From: Zanthoxylum bungeanum
Lineage: Eukaryota; Streptophyta; Magnoliopsida; Sapindales; Rutaceae
Assembly (NCBI GenBank): GCA_019454045.1
Contig: SKCR01033666.1
Location: 186,001-250,000, forward strand
Length of the DNA stretch: 64,000 bases
Reading direction: 5' to 3'
A model generated the notes under the pieces. It was given only the letters and a program-made list of their open reading frames with translations, was not told the origin of the DNA and made no database searches. A program made the position numbers and the translations under genes. Position 1 is the first letter of the stretch; the number at the start of each line of letters is the position of its first letter. Shown here piece after piece: positions 55,735-64,000 of this stretch.

Positions 55735-55867
55735 GAAGGTTCAAGAGTTGAGATCCAGATGTATTTCTCTTGTAAAGGTTTTGTGGACTAATCATCACAT
55801 TCAGGATGCGACTTGGGAAGTGGAACATGATTTGAAGGAGAAATATCCAGAACCATTTGAGGATTGA
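55735..55867 (+). pseudogene. Chromodomain (chromovirus H pol C-terminus)
   Basis: An open frame ending TGA at 55865-55867 reads SLVKVLWTNHHIQDATWEVE then HDLKEKYPEPFED, the core of a retrotransposon chromodomain with its conserved aromatic positions (VLW, ATWE). In chromoviruses this domain sits at the integrase C-terminus and directs insertion toward particular chromatin. It is the best-preserved coding piece of this element's own pol. Confidence 0.82.
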
Positions 55868-55905
55868 GAAATTTCGGGGACGAAATTTTTGTAAGGTGGG
55901 TAGAT

Positions 55906-57942
55906 TGTGATACCTTATATAAAAAAAAAAAATTGATAAGATAGCAGTGGGGCTAAAAAAAAATGTGTTTGGCTATAAAAAAAAACGTGTGGGGGATGAA
56001 TGATTTCATTTTCAATTTCTTTCTCTCTCTCCTAATTTTTATTTCTTCTTTCTTCTCTCACTCTCTCTCACTGCCAACTTCAAACCGCCTCCGCCGCTTC
56101 ACCGCCGGCCATCAGCCACCACGCGCCGGACCGCCAGAAAGCTGCCGCCGTCAGCTTTCCATAGCCGCCGAGATCGAGCCGATCCGCTGCCGGACGCTCC
56201 TCCACGCGCCGCTTGAAGGGAGCGACTCGCCGCCGGTTCTTCTGCAATTTCCGGCCACCTCCGATCACTTCTGACGTCACCTCCGGCGAGTGGGCACTTT
56301 TCAGGCCGAGATCTTTCCAACGCCGGTGGTCACTTCCCGATCCGACATCGTTTGGGTTGTTTTCCGTTTTATATCTACCGGTAATTCGGGATTTGTACTG
56401 GAAGTTGAGATCCGACCGTTGGATCGGCGATCCGAACGCATCAGATTGTTGCTCTCGATTATACGAGCGTTTTGGTATATTTTTTCACCGTTGAAAGTTT
56501 CTGGTGGTGGGGCCCGCTTTTTAGTTGTGGGGCCCGATCTTCGTTGTGGGGCCCGCTTGCCTCGTTAAGCGTATCAGCAAATTCTGAAGCCGTCGCTGTG
56601 ATTCTTGAGATATTGGCTGACTAGTGGATCTTTCTTTGAGAGATTTGGAGATCGTTGGAGCTCGGTATGTAATTATTACCGTTTTGGGGTGTAAATGATA
56701 GATTGAAAGTTTTGGATATAATTGTAAATTGCATAATTAAGAGGGTAAAATTATAAATTCTGCTAATTAGGGATTAAATAGTAGTATTTAAGAATTTTAG
56801 TACTATTTGGGCATATCGGAAAAGTTTAGGGGTAAAATCGTAATTTTGGATAAATTGAGGGACCTGATCGTAATTTTACATTTTTCAGATTCTTGGCGAG
56901 GATATAGATTTATTCAGAGCTTTTGCATGGATAGAGGTAAGTACACTCTGTGGTGATTCTCTTAACATAATTGTTTGATGTTTGATGATTGTTGTGAGAG
57001 TTGGTATATATAAATATAATGGTATATTATATATATATTTATATTATATATATATATTGTGGAGATATAATATTGAGATATTGAAAGCATGATAATATGA
57101 AATCATGATTGTTGAGATGAGTTTGATTGGATTGGATGCGAGATGTGATTGTATTGGATGATGTGTGTTGTTGTGATATGCTGCCGGGTTTGGTATAATA
57201 GTGGTCGGATTTGAGATGAGATGTGATGATACATCAGATGAGATGAGATGTGATGATACATCAGATGAGATGATATGGGGGAGTACGGGGGCTTCCTCAT
57301 TGAGTACATTTTACTCACATTTTACGAGTTGATATGGTTGGAAACCTTGGAAGTTGTCATTGAGGACTTTTCCATTGGTTTTGATATGGGGGAGTACGGG
57401 GGCTTCCTTATTGAGTATATTTCAATCCTCTGTTATACTAGACCCGGAGTAGCAGCCATGATTGATGGATGTTTGTACTGTTGAGGTGGGATGTTTGTTG
57501 TAATGATATTATAATATATGCTATTTTCATATATTATATTATATATATATATCTACATATTTATATAATCCATATTTTGTTGGTGAGGTCATGTTGAGAG
57601 AATGAGTGTTTACTTGCTGAGCTTTTTAAGCTCATTCCCCCTCTTCCCCCAAACATTTCAGGTAGTTCGCGAGAATAGCAGGAGCAGTACCAGATTGGGA
57701 TCCACGTGCCACAGTTGTATTTTCGGGTTGGTCCAGACATTCGAGTCGTCATTTGCATTTTTTTTTTTAAAAAGTCTTGTGTTGTAAACCATAAAGGTGG
57801 TGTATACTTTATGAGTTTGTAATTTGTGATGTATTATTTGTGTGTTTTAAATTGGTTGATTTGGCATATAGAGTGCTGGAGCTGAAGTTGATCGCGGACC
57901 TCTTTCTAGGGTTGGGCCCGCCCTAGGGAGGGGGTCGTGACA
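55906..57942 (+). repeat. Chromovirus H 3' LTR
   Basis: Pairs with 50239-52282 at very high identity by eye, with differences mostly in short indels and (TA)n length. It ends GTCGTGACA and is followed by the ATTAG duplication. Confidence 0.94.
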
Positions 57943-58170
57943 ATTAGTTCCTCATATTTTATTGTTTTTATATTTTATTTATTTATTAAAATCTTTATTA
58001 ATTATTTTCTAAATAAAGTTAGGATTATCAATTGTAGTACTTAGTGCGAGTTAACGCAATCCATGTGGGTTCGACACTCTAAACTCATTTATACTAAAAC
58101 TTGACACCGTACACTTGCGATACAATATAAAAATATCACAACACCTGGTTAATTGAAATTTTACAGGAAA

Positions 58171-58824
58171 TTAAAGGTTAAGATCCAGATTAATCCGACG
58201 CATCTTACCACGATCATCGTCGGACCAATTTATCTTTGAAAGGATATGGTCAATTTGTGGTTCATAGGCTAAGATTTGGTCAATTAGATCCATAGCAGTT
58301 CTGGCAGTATAGAGGAGTTCTTTTAAAGGTTTTGACACGAACCCATTTCTCTGAGCATCATCAAGAAACACACAAAGAAAATCATAAAATCCATCAATGT
58401 TAAACAACCCAATTGGTTTCTGGTGTATGTCCAGGTTCGCCCAAGATAGCACTATAAAAATTTCCTCCAATGTGCCCAAGCCACCTGGCAAAGCAATAAA
58501 AGCATCAGCATGGTTAATCATTTCTACCAATCGTTCAGACATACCTGGCACAATAAGTTCCTCTCTGTTTGATGGTTCAATAAGATTTGCCTCAGCCAAG
58601 GGTTTTGGGATGATTCCCAAAAGGTGACTGCATCCTTCCTGTATGGCCTTTGAAACGATCCCCATTAGTCCAAGATTGCCTTCGCCATATATTAAGTGCA
58701 TATTCCTTGCAGCTAAGACTCGACCCAATTCATGTGCTGCTTCTACGTATTGTGACTTAGTACCAACACTAGTACCGCAAAACACACAGATGTTTTCAAC
58801 TCGTCTTCTTGAAGTAGCTTCCAT
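58171..58824 (-). CDS. LOG-like cytokinin riboside 5'-monophosphate phosphoribohydrolase, intronless copy inside Athila-F
   Basis: The complete 217-codon frame matches the length of plant LONELY GUY enzymes, which release free cytokinin from cytokinin nucleotide. Visible features: N-terminal ICVFCGTSVG (12-21); nucleotide-binding LIYGEGNLGLMG (44-55), where the family usually has GGG, so G48 to E is a notable change; R98 in MSERLVEM; and PGGLGTLEE (113-121) with E121. R98 and E121 are the residues reported as catalytic in the family. The tail is INLDLNL. Host LOG genes have several introns and this has none, so it arose through an RNA copy. It lies between the element's spacer and its 3' non-coding region, on the element's sense strand. 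There are no stops, so it may be recent or under constraint. Activity is uncertain because of the GEG change. Confidence 0.87.
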   Translation of the reverse strand: MEATSRRRVENICVFCGTSVGTKSQYVEAAHELGRVLAARNMHLIYGEGNLGLMGIVSKAIQEGCSHLLGIIPKPLAEANLIEPSNREELIVPGMSERLVEMINHADAFIALPGGLGTLEEIFIVLSWANLDIHQKPIGLFNIDGFYDFLCVFLDDAQRNGFVSKPLKELLYTARTAMDLIDQILAYEPQIDHILSKINWSDDDRGKMRRINLDLNL

Positions 58825-59760
58825 GTTTTACTCTGGATGTCTTCAAAAGTGCAATGATCAGTTGAATTTATAACACTTGAAAAGGGTGAGTAATAATAGC
58901 ACTAGTATCTTCCAAAGGACGATAGTTAGCTAAACAATAAAAGAAATTGTGAACGGTCAAAAAGTCTGGATTCTGTCTACAAAAATAAAGATAATTACAA
59001 CAGAAAAGCAAATCAAAGCAATAATTAAGGCAACAGAATTGTGTACGTAATACGCCATTCGCTTAGTATAAATTCATTAGGATACGTCTCAAGAATCCAT
59101 TCCTTACTCAGCCATCGCTAATGAATTATCTCTTATTTTTGCCAAATACCATTCCTTCTGTCATATGCTTTGGTTGAGATTTTCCCTATAAAAATAGCAC
59201 ACAAAATTAAAAACTCTACAACATGTATACATAAAATATAAAAATATAAATTACAACAAAGTGCATGGGTTGCCTCCCTGCTAGCGCTAAATTTTTCGTC
59301 TTCAGCTAGACGTGACTGAAATCTATCCGTCAATGAGGTTTCAACGTCGTTTTGGACGTCCGATTAAAGACAATCTCGTGTGCGTTACTTTTGAAGGGTC
59401 TCTTCCAACGGTAAATGGGTAAAAAGACTTTTGTCCCACTCAGTGCTTGTGCTACCTTTTTAACCTTTGTTGCTCCAGTGGTTCCTGAAAAGAAAGAAAG
59501 AAAATCAAGAGGTCTTGTATGGTGCTTGACTTGGAATATGAGTTCCATTCTGTCAAGCTTCTGGGTGATATCTTTGATTTCTACTCCCCAAAACAGTGAT
59601 GTTTAGCCTGAATGCATTGGATTCTCAATAAGTTCAGACATTTGCTCTGCTTCTTGCTTTACCTTTTCTTCACAGATGTATTTTAAAATTTCCGTATTCA
59701 ATTCTTCATCCGTCATCTGTGAAATGCATGCTCCATAAGTATCAATCTGAGGATGTAAAG
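58825..59760 (-). other. Athila-F spacer upstream of the LOG-like ORF
   Basis: No recognised protein. It contains TTGCCTCCCTGCTAGCGC at about 59270, shared with Athila-A, and a segment near 59075-59130 (ACGTCTCAAGA, then CTTACTCAGCCATC) that is a diverged copy of the element's own 3' non-coding region (48752-48800). The LOG-like ORF is thus flanked on both sides by related element sequence. A 72-codon minus-strand frame at 59330-59548 sits where Athila-A has its integrase tail but does not resemble it. Confidence 0.6.
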
Positions 59761-60144
59761 TTATGTTGTTTTTAGGTCTTCATCCTCTGATCTGAGTGAA
59801 ATGATTGGCTCAGGTAGATCTTCTTCAAACATTTGTGCAATGGAAGCTCCAAGATCTTCATTTGGAGGAAAGAAAGTTTCATTCTCCTTTGTTGGTGTAG
59901 TTGGTACAAATAGCTTAGCTTCTTTATCCTCGTCAGAGTCAGAATAATAAAAATCAAATTGAGACTTTGTTGGTTCAGGCTCCTGAACTGATACCTCTGA
60001 TTCTTGATACTGCTTAGCCTCGTCCTCTGTTATGATGTCATGATGAATCTCAGGATAATCGAAGGCTTCTTCAGTATTATTTGAATTTGCTCCGTGAGAT
60101 ATGTGATTCAGGTTATCTGTTAATTGTCTAACTTGATCTGTCAT
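59761..60144 (-). CDS. Acidic gag-linker ORF (Athila-F)
   Basis: 127 codons, strongly acidic, starting MTDQVRQLTDNLNHISHG. This start corresponds to the ALENQIGQLANAQSY linker of Athila-A gag. It then runs through Glu/Asp-rich sequence (YYSDSDEDKEAKLF) with no known domain. It is separated from the frame at 60148-60453 by one stop codon, so the two were probably one gag-derived protein. Function unknown. Confidence 0.6.
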   Translation of the reverse strand: MTDQVRQLTDNLNHISHGANSNNTEEAFDYPEIHHDIITEDEAKQYQESEVSVQEPEPTKSQFDFYYSDSDEDKEAKLFVPTTPTKENETFFPPNEDLGASIAQMFEEDLPEPIISLRSEDEDLKTT

Positions 60145-60147
60145 CCT

Positions 60148-60453
60148 CTATATAGACACCGCTTGACTCTGAATTTGTGCATCAAATTGAGTTTCCCGTT
60201 CCTCGAAGCAATATTTGAGCATGTGAATCAACTGATCTTCCTCTGACGGTTCTGGTTTTTTGTGAAGATCGTAGATGGATGGTGGATAAGATGGAAAGTA
60301 TGATAGTTCTTCATACCATGAAGGATTTTGATAGCTCTGCCACCCTGGATTGTAGTTGTACTCACAATGATCTCTCGGATGGTTACCATTACATATGTCA
60401 CATCTCCCCATTGCGTCTTGTTGAGAAAATGTGGTATTGCTTGGTTCTGGCAT
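60148..60453 (-). CDS. Gag-derived ORF with zinc knuckle (Athila-F)
   Basis: 101 codons with CDICNGNHPRDHC (about residues 18-30), a CCHC-type zinc knuckle, followed by YNPGWQSYQNPSWY, which corresponds to the post-knuckle part of Athila gag. Then come an acidic segment and RETQFDAQIQSQAVSI. The capsid domain upstream is absent: only about 100 bp separate it from the leader. It would bind RNA but cannot form capsid alone. Confidence 0.72.
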   Translation of the reverse strand: MPEPSNTTFSQQDAMGRCDICNGNHPRDHCEYNYNPGWQSYQNPSWYEELSYFPSYPPSIYDLHKKPEPSEEDQLIHMLKYCFEERETQFDAQIQSQAVSI

Positions 60454-60687
60454 CCAGTGATAATTGTTGGGCTGGACAACAGGCCTCAGAAAATCAGACT
60501 GTTGCTCCCAGATTTGGGGTGTATCTTCTTCTAGTAAAGCTCATAATCTTTCAATCTCTCAATAATGTTCCATTTTTTTAATCACCTGAAAACAAAAAAA
60601 AAGAAATAAAAATTACAGATAAAAATAAAGAAAATTAGATACAAGTAAATTAGATAGCTTCAAAATTAATAACTCAATAAAAAGAAG

Positions 60688-60705
60688 TCCCCGGCAACGG
60701 CGCCA
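60688..60705 (-). promoter_or_regulatory. Primer binding site, tRNA-Asp type (Athila-F)
   Basis: Minus strand TGGCGCCGTTGCCGGGGA, a full match to the 3' end of plant tRNA-Asp, 6 bp from the 5' LTR. Confidence 0.93.
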
Positions 60706-60711
60706 AAAACT

Positions 60712-62906
60712 TGACCAGCGTAAACACACACGTATAATGCAAGCGCACGTATCGTTCAAGTAGTATAAAAATATCGATCCCACGAGGTCTTAATTCCTAC
60801 TATTGTTATTAATTGTTGAATCTATTTATTTACAAATATCTAATTAAATGGAGAAGAGAATGATTGTTTGATTGGTTGAATGTGGTTTTCCTTAATTAAA
60901 ATAAATAAATAAAAAAGAAAATACTAAGGAAAATAACAAAAGACTCAAAGATCTAGGGTTGTGAATCTTTCTAATATCTTTTAAAAGATGAAGTGATTAT
61001 TTTATGTTTGTGTAATAAATTGGTTTACTACCTTGGAACACGAAATTATGCGAAAGCCTCTGTCGATGGTCAGACGTAAATACCCAGTTTAACCCAATTG
61101 AACCATATGTCTATGTCAACCAAATTACCTGGATTCATTAAGTTTAAGTTCCAATTATGGCTACCCCCGCCCGACAGGTATATGTCTATCCTGTAAGGAA
61201 ATCTATTAAAGGGTTATCTATCCTCAAGGAAGATCGTGGGCTATTAAGTCTAAGGCTGAAACCTAAAATTCTTTTGTCAAGTTTATTTTAGATTTTACCA
61301 CATCAATCTTATTAGTGATCAGACAACAATAAGCATTAAGCTTAAGACTAAATAAGTAAACCTTTAAATTACCCAAACTATAAAATAACCCCTTATAAAC
61401 CGGTGATATTGGATTTCATCACAACCCCAGATAACTGGCTTAGTTACAGCACATATTTACGGGTAGTAAAAACTTAAATAAAATAAAAGACATAAAGTAA
61501 AATGCTGAAAAGTAAATGACGGAAAGTAAATGCTGAAATTAAATACTGAAAATTAAATGCTGAAAAGTAAATGCTGAAAGTAAATTACTGAAAAGTAAAT
61601 GCTGAAAGTAAATTGCTGAAAGTAAATTGCTGAAAAGTAAATGCTGAAAGTAAATTGCTGAAAAGTAAATGACGGAAAGTAAATGCTGAAGTAAATTGCT
61701 GAAAGTAAATTGCTGAAAAGTAAATTGCTGAAAAGTAAATAAAGTAAAAGTACAATAAAAGAAAATGCTGAGGTAAAAAGATCCACTTTTATTACTTCTA
61801 TTTTAGATATCTCCCTTAATATAATATATTAACTTTGCATGATAATTACCAACCAGCCATATAGGCGGTATCCAGATTAAGTCAAGTTAATAATTAATTA
61901 CCAACCGACCAATCAGGCGGTATCCAGTTTAGTCAGGTTAAAACCAATTTAAATAATTACCAACCGATCAATATGGCGGTATCCTCGTTAAGTCAGGTTT
62001 TAACTAGTTTATATATTATAATTAAGGGAGATTAATCTAATATTAGTAATAAAAGTTTTACCTTTTACCCCAGCAAAGGGGAGTTACCTCCTCATTACTG
62101 AAAAGTAAAAACTGAAAATTAAAGAAAGAAAAGTATTGTGCGTAAAAGTAAATTGCGGAAAGTAAAAACTGAAAAGTAAAGAAAATAAAGTGCAAAAGCG
62201 GAAATTAATTACTGAAAGCTGTAAATAAACAAATAAGATACAATCTTCTTAGTATTCTTAAGGAATTCCTTAGAAGAAAGTATGAATTTACAAATGAAAT
62301 GGCTTGGTATTTATAGGCAAAATTTTGCCTCCATCAAATCATCCACCAAATCCATTATTAATTGCTCCATTAATTGCTCCACTAAATCCATTATTAATTG
62401 CTCCACTAATTTCTTATCATGTTTGGTGGTGATTTGATAATTTTTATTATTTATTTTTTGCTTTGAAAATGACTTTAATAATTACACACAACACACTTCT
62501 GGATGGTTCATCCATTTCGGGCATGAAATATTCAGAATTAGAAATTATTTTGTATTTCAAAGTTGTAGATCTTTGAGTCTTCTTTAATCTGGAACTTGAA
62601 TCAGCTCAATCCGATATCGGAGTAAAAATTTATGCCCAAAATAATACATATACGCAAAACTGGAATTTCCAAAACTGCACTTCGTTGAAACGCCCTTTCA
62701 AGTTTCCAATCTCCAAAATTAATATGTCAAGTCCAATTTTTGCCCTTATTTGACCCACATTTCTTCCTAAATGATTTCATTGTGTCCCAATATTATTTTA
62801 TCTGCAAAATAAACTAAAACACATCAAAACGTTCATCAAACCCGAGAAACTAAACAAAATATTAAGTAAAATGGGCAGTAAATATTGATATATTTTCCGC
62901 TCATCA
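60712..62906 (-). repeat. Athila-F 5' LTR
   Basis: Begins TGACCAGCGTAAAC and ends CCGCTCATCA. About 2195 bp, close to the Athila-A LTRs, with a longer GCTGAAAGTAAAT minisatellite (61489-61760) and all three copies of the 60-bp segment (61845-62010). It is followed by Athila-D pol sequence at 62907. Confidence 0.9.
61489..61760. repeat. Expanded minisatellite in Athila-F LTR
   Basis: Roughly twenty head-to-tail units of GCTGAAAGTAAATT or GCTGAAAAGTAAAT type, more than in either Athila-A LTR. Confidence 0.85.
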
Positions 62907-63840
62907 AGTATCATCCAGAATACTAATGCAATGCAACTTTCCACAGAAAAACTTGAAGCTTGCATCACCAACATGACTGATAGAGAGCTAGATGATGAAA
63001 TTCTGGAATGTATCGACTATCTTGATGGAGCAACTAGGTTCAAAATAACGCCACAGGTGGAAGGTTTGGAATTATCGAAAAATGAGAGAATCAAGCCCTC
63101 GATTGAAGAACAACCACAGTTGGAGCTAAAGCCACTTTCGAACGATCTCAGGTATGCATTCTTAGAAAATTCTTCTAATTTACCTATGATTATTTCTTCG
63201 TCCCTAACATTGGTGCGAGAAGATAAGTTGCTGAGAGTGCTTCGTGAGCACAAGAAAGCCATTGGTTAGACTATAGCAGACATTCGAGGCATTATTCAAT
63301 TATTTTGCATGCATAAAATTCTGATGAACGACGAGTACACAGCCACAGTGGAGCATCAACAGAGACTAAATCCAATCATTAAGGATGTCATAAAGAAAGA
63401 AATAATTAAATGGTTGGATGTTGGCATCATCTACACTATCTCTGATAGCACTTGGGTGAGTCTTATGCAATGTGTACACAAGAAAGGAGGAATGACAGCA
63501 GTCACAAATGAAAAAAAATGAGCTGATTCCAACAAAAACAGTGACTAGATGGAGAGTATGCATGGACTACAGGAAGCTGAACAAAGCAACAAGGAATTAT
63601 CATTTTTCGTTGCCATTCATTGACCAGATGCTAGACAGATTGGCAGGACATGAATTCTACTATTTTCTGGACCGATACTCGGGGTATAATCAAATTGCCA
63701 TCGCCCCAGAAGATCAGGAGAAAACCATTTTTACATGTCTGTATGGTACTTTTGCTATCCGCAGGAAGCCATTTGGACTATTTAATGCTTCTGCCACATT
63801 TCAATGTTGCATGATGGCCATCTTGTTCAGATATGTTGGA
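62907..63840 (+). pseudogene. Reverse transcriptase N-terminal part (Athila-D)
   Basis: Three plus-strand frames. 62931-63269 is the protease-RT spacer, ending LVREDKLLRVLREHKKAIG. 63309-63521 is the RT entry (RLNPIIKDVIKKEIIKWLDV). 63508-63846 has WRVCMDYRKLNKATRNYHF, FYYFLDRYSGYNQIAIAPED and KPFGLFNASATFQ. These are Athila RT blocks. Sequence stops before the catalytic aspartates and meets LTR sequence at 63841. Several residues are mutated (PFGL without the preceding Met), with stops between frames. Confidence 0.9.
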
Positions 63841-63918
63841 TCATAAGCGGTAAATATATCAATATATATCGTTCCTTTTACTTAATATTTTGTATAGTTT
63901 CTTGAGTTTTGTGAATAT
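63841..63918 (+). repeat. Athila-D 3' LTR fragment
   Basis: TCATAAGCGGTAAATATATC onward matches the start of the 5' LTR (38016) for 78 bp to GTGAATAT, then similarity ends. It joins RT directly, so a deletion removed the rest of pol, and a second break at 63918 removed most of the LTR. Confidence 0.85.
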
Positions 63919-64000
63919 AGCAACTCACATCTTGAATCTTCATTATCTTTGTGAGTGCCCAAGTGTATTTCTTAAATCTTTTTATCAAACATTTGTGGTT
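63919..64000. other. Unassigned sequence at window end
   Basis: 82 bp unlike the matching part of the Athila-D LTR and without a frame. It is beyond the deletion break and may be pre-insertion DNA or another element. Confidence 0.4.

Larger units (their letters stand above)
50239..57942 (+). mobile_element. Chromovirus H: non-autonomous Ty3 chromovirus-derived element
   Basis: LTRs 50239-52282 and 55906-57942, each TGTGATACC to GTCGTGACA. Target duplication ATTAG at 50234-50238 and 57943-57947. PBS for initiator tRNA-Met at 52287-52298. A polypurine tract with AATTTCGGGGACGAAATTTT and GGTGGGTAGAT directly precedes the right LTR, a pattern typical of Tekay/Del-type chromoviruses. The 3.6-kb interior has a gag start, an antisense ORF region, decayed integrase and a chromodomain; RT and RNase H are not recognisable. 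The LTRs are nearly identical, yet the interior is heavily decayed, so the insertion was probably mobilised in trans. Confidence 0.93.
49029..58143 (+). mobile_element. Solo LTR of a Ty3-type element, split by chromovirus H
   Basis: Left part 49029-50238 starts TGATAAGTGTGG; right part 57948-58143 ends ATATCACAACA. Joined across the ATTAG duplication of chromovirus H, it is about 1.4 kb. The flanking duplication is CATGG (49024-49028) against CCTGG (58144-58148), one mismatch; Athila-A has ACCTG at the equivalent site, so CCTGG is ancestral. There is no internal region or second copy, so it is a solo LTR left by LTR-LTR recombination. The end resembles LTRs that precede tRNA-Asp PBS sites, so an Athila/Tat-type parent is possible. 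Strand is inferred from that end and is uncertain. Confidence 0.75.
48505..62906 (-). mobile_element. Athila-F: Athila-type element carrying a LOG-like ORF; left LTR lost
   Basis: 5' LTR 60712-62906 and tRNA-Asp PBS 60688-60705 give minus-strand orientation. Internal: a short gag-like ORF with zinc knuckle (60148-60453), an acidic ORF (59761-60144), a spacer with TTGCCTCCCTGCTAGCGC, a LOG-like ORF (58171-58824), then the 3' non-coding region. The last is split by a solo LTR at 49029-58143 and resumes at 48505-49028, where it matches Athila-A 4163-4690. The 3' LTR is deleted at the copia-E junction (48504/48505). RT, RNase H and integrase are absent, so it resembles a large retrotransposon derivative. 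The right target flank is AGTAT at 62907; the left copy is lost. Confidence 0.85.
38016..63918 (+). mobile_element. Athila-D: Ty3/Athila element on the plus strand, split by nested insertions
   Basis: 5' LTR 38016-39784, PBS 39791-39808, leader interrupted by a CACTA element (39816-43456), gag and the start of protease 43540-45471, a large nested block 45472-62906, then the protease-RT spacer and RT 62907-63840, and a 3' LTR start 63841-63918. The halves belong together: gag-protease stops at GVVEYV, and the sequence resumes at SIIQNTNAMQLS, which corresponds to the end of the Athila-A protease frame (STIQTSNAMQSS). About 80 protease codons are lost at the join. RT stops before its catalytic FMDD-type motif and runs directly into LTR sequence, so RNase H and integrase are deleted. 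Gag has in-frame stops. Confidence 0.88.

Noticed and set aside
55963..56494. Frames of about 60-103 codons in the GC-rich part of the chromovirus LTR (and the copies at 50301-50740)
   Set aside because: They repeat in both LTRs on both strands and match no protein. GC-rich sequence keeps frames open by chance.
58171..58824. Ordinary host LOG gene
   Set aside because: No introns, and retrotransposon sequence of one family on both sides. A host gene would be expected to have introns and host flanks. Not fully excluded until other copies are examined.
61553..61786. 77-codon Phe/Ser/Leu-rich frame resembling a membrane protein (also 8443-8625)
   Set aside because: It is a translation of the GCTGAAAGTAAAT minisatellite in the Athila LTR.

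Overview
This is plant nuclear DNA, AT-rich and almost entirely transposable elements. The diagnostic families are plant LTR retrotransposons (Ty1/copia, Ty3 Athila, Ty3 Tat and a chromovirus), a CACTA DNA transposon, and fragments of plant genes (a LOG-like cytokinin-activating enzyme and a plastid-type RNA-editing factor MORF). I see no tRNA, rRNA or ordinary intron-containing host gene. The species cannot be named; the gene fragments suggest an angiosperm, probably a eudicot.

Layout, outermost first. An old, decayed copia element (minus strand) is the substrate: 3' LTR at about 1-1224 and 9587-10050, pol 3' part 10051-10875, pol 5' part, gag and leader 20395-23611, and a scrap at 37932-38015. 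Four insertions split it. (1) Athila-A, minus, 1225-9581, target duplication ATATG: complete LTRs, gag and protease, but reverse transcriptase, RNase H and most of integrase deleted. (2) Copia-B, minus, 10876-20389, target duplication TTTAC: young, nearly complete, a few frameshifts. (3) Tat-C, minus, 23612-37926, target duplication CTTAA: gag, protease, RT, dual RNase H, intact integrase, and tandem repeats in LTR, leader and 3' region. (4) Athila-D, plus, from 38016.

Athila-D is itself split. A CACTA element (39816-43456, 3-bp duplication TTT) carrying a MORF exon fragment sits just after its primer binding site. A nested block (45472-62906) interrupts its protease. Its RT resumes at 62907 and runs into a 3' LTR fragment at 63841-63918. 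The nested block holds a truncated copia-E (LTR 45472-47944, RNase H to 48504) fused to Athila-F (minus, 48505-62906), which has lost its left LTR. Athila-F carries a full-length, intronless LOG-like ORF (58171-58824). Inside Athila-F is a solo LTR (49029-58143), and inside that solo LTR is chromovirus H (50239-57942, duplication ATTAG). Chromovirus H has near-identical LTRs but decayed pol, a readable chromodomain, and an unidentified antisense ORF.

The parts do not form a host pathway. They are a record of at least nine nested insertions, two captured plant gene sequences, and several deletion junctions. The most unusual items are the LOG-like ORF inside an Athila-type element, the MORF fragment in the CACTA element, the unknown antisense ORF in the chromovirus, and the tandem-repeat architecture of Tat-C. 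Many differences between paired LTRs look like single-base indels, so some frameshifts may be assembly errors.
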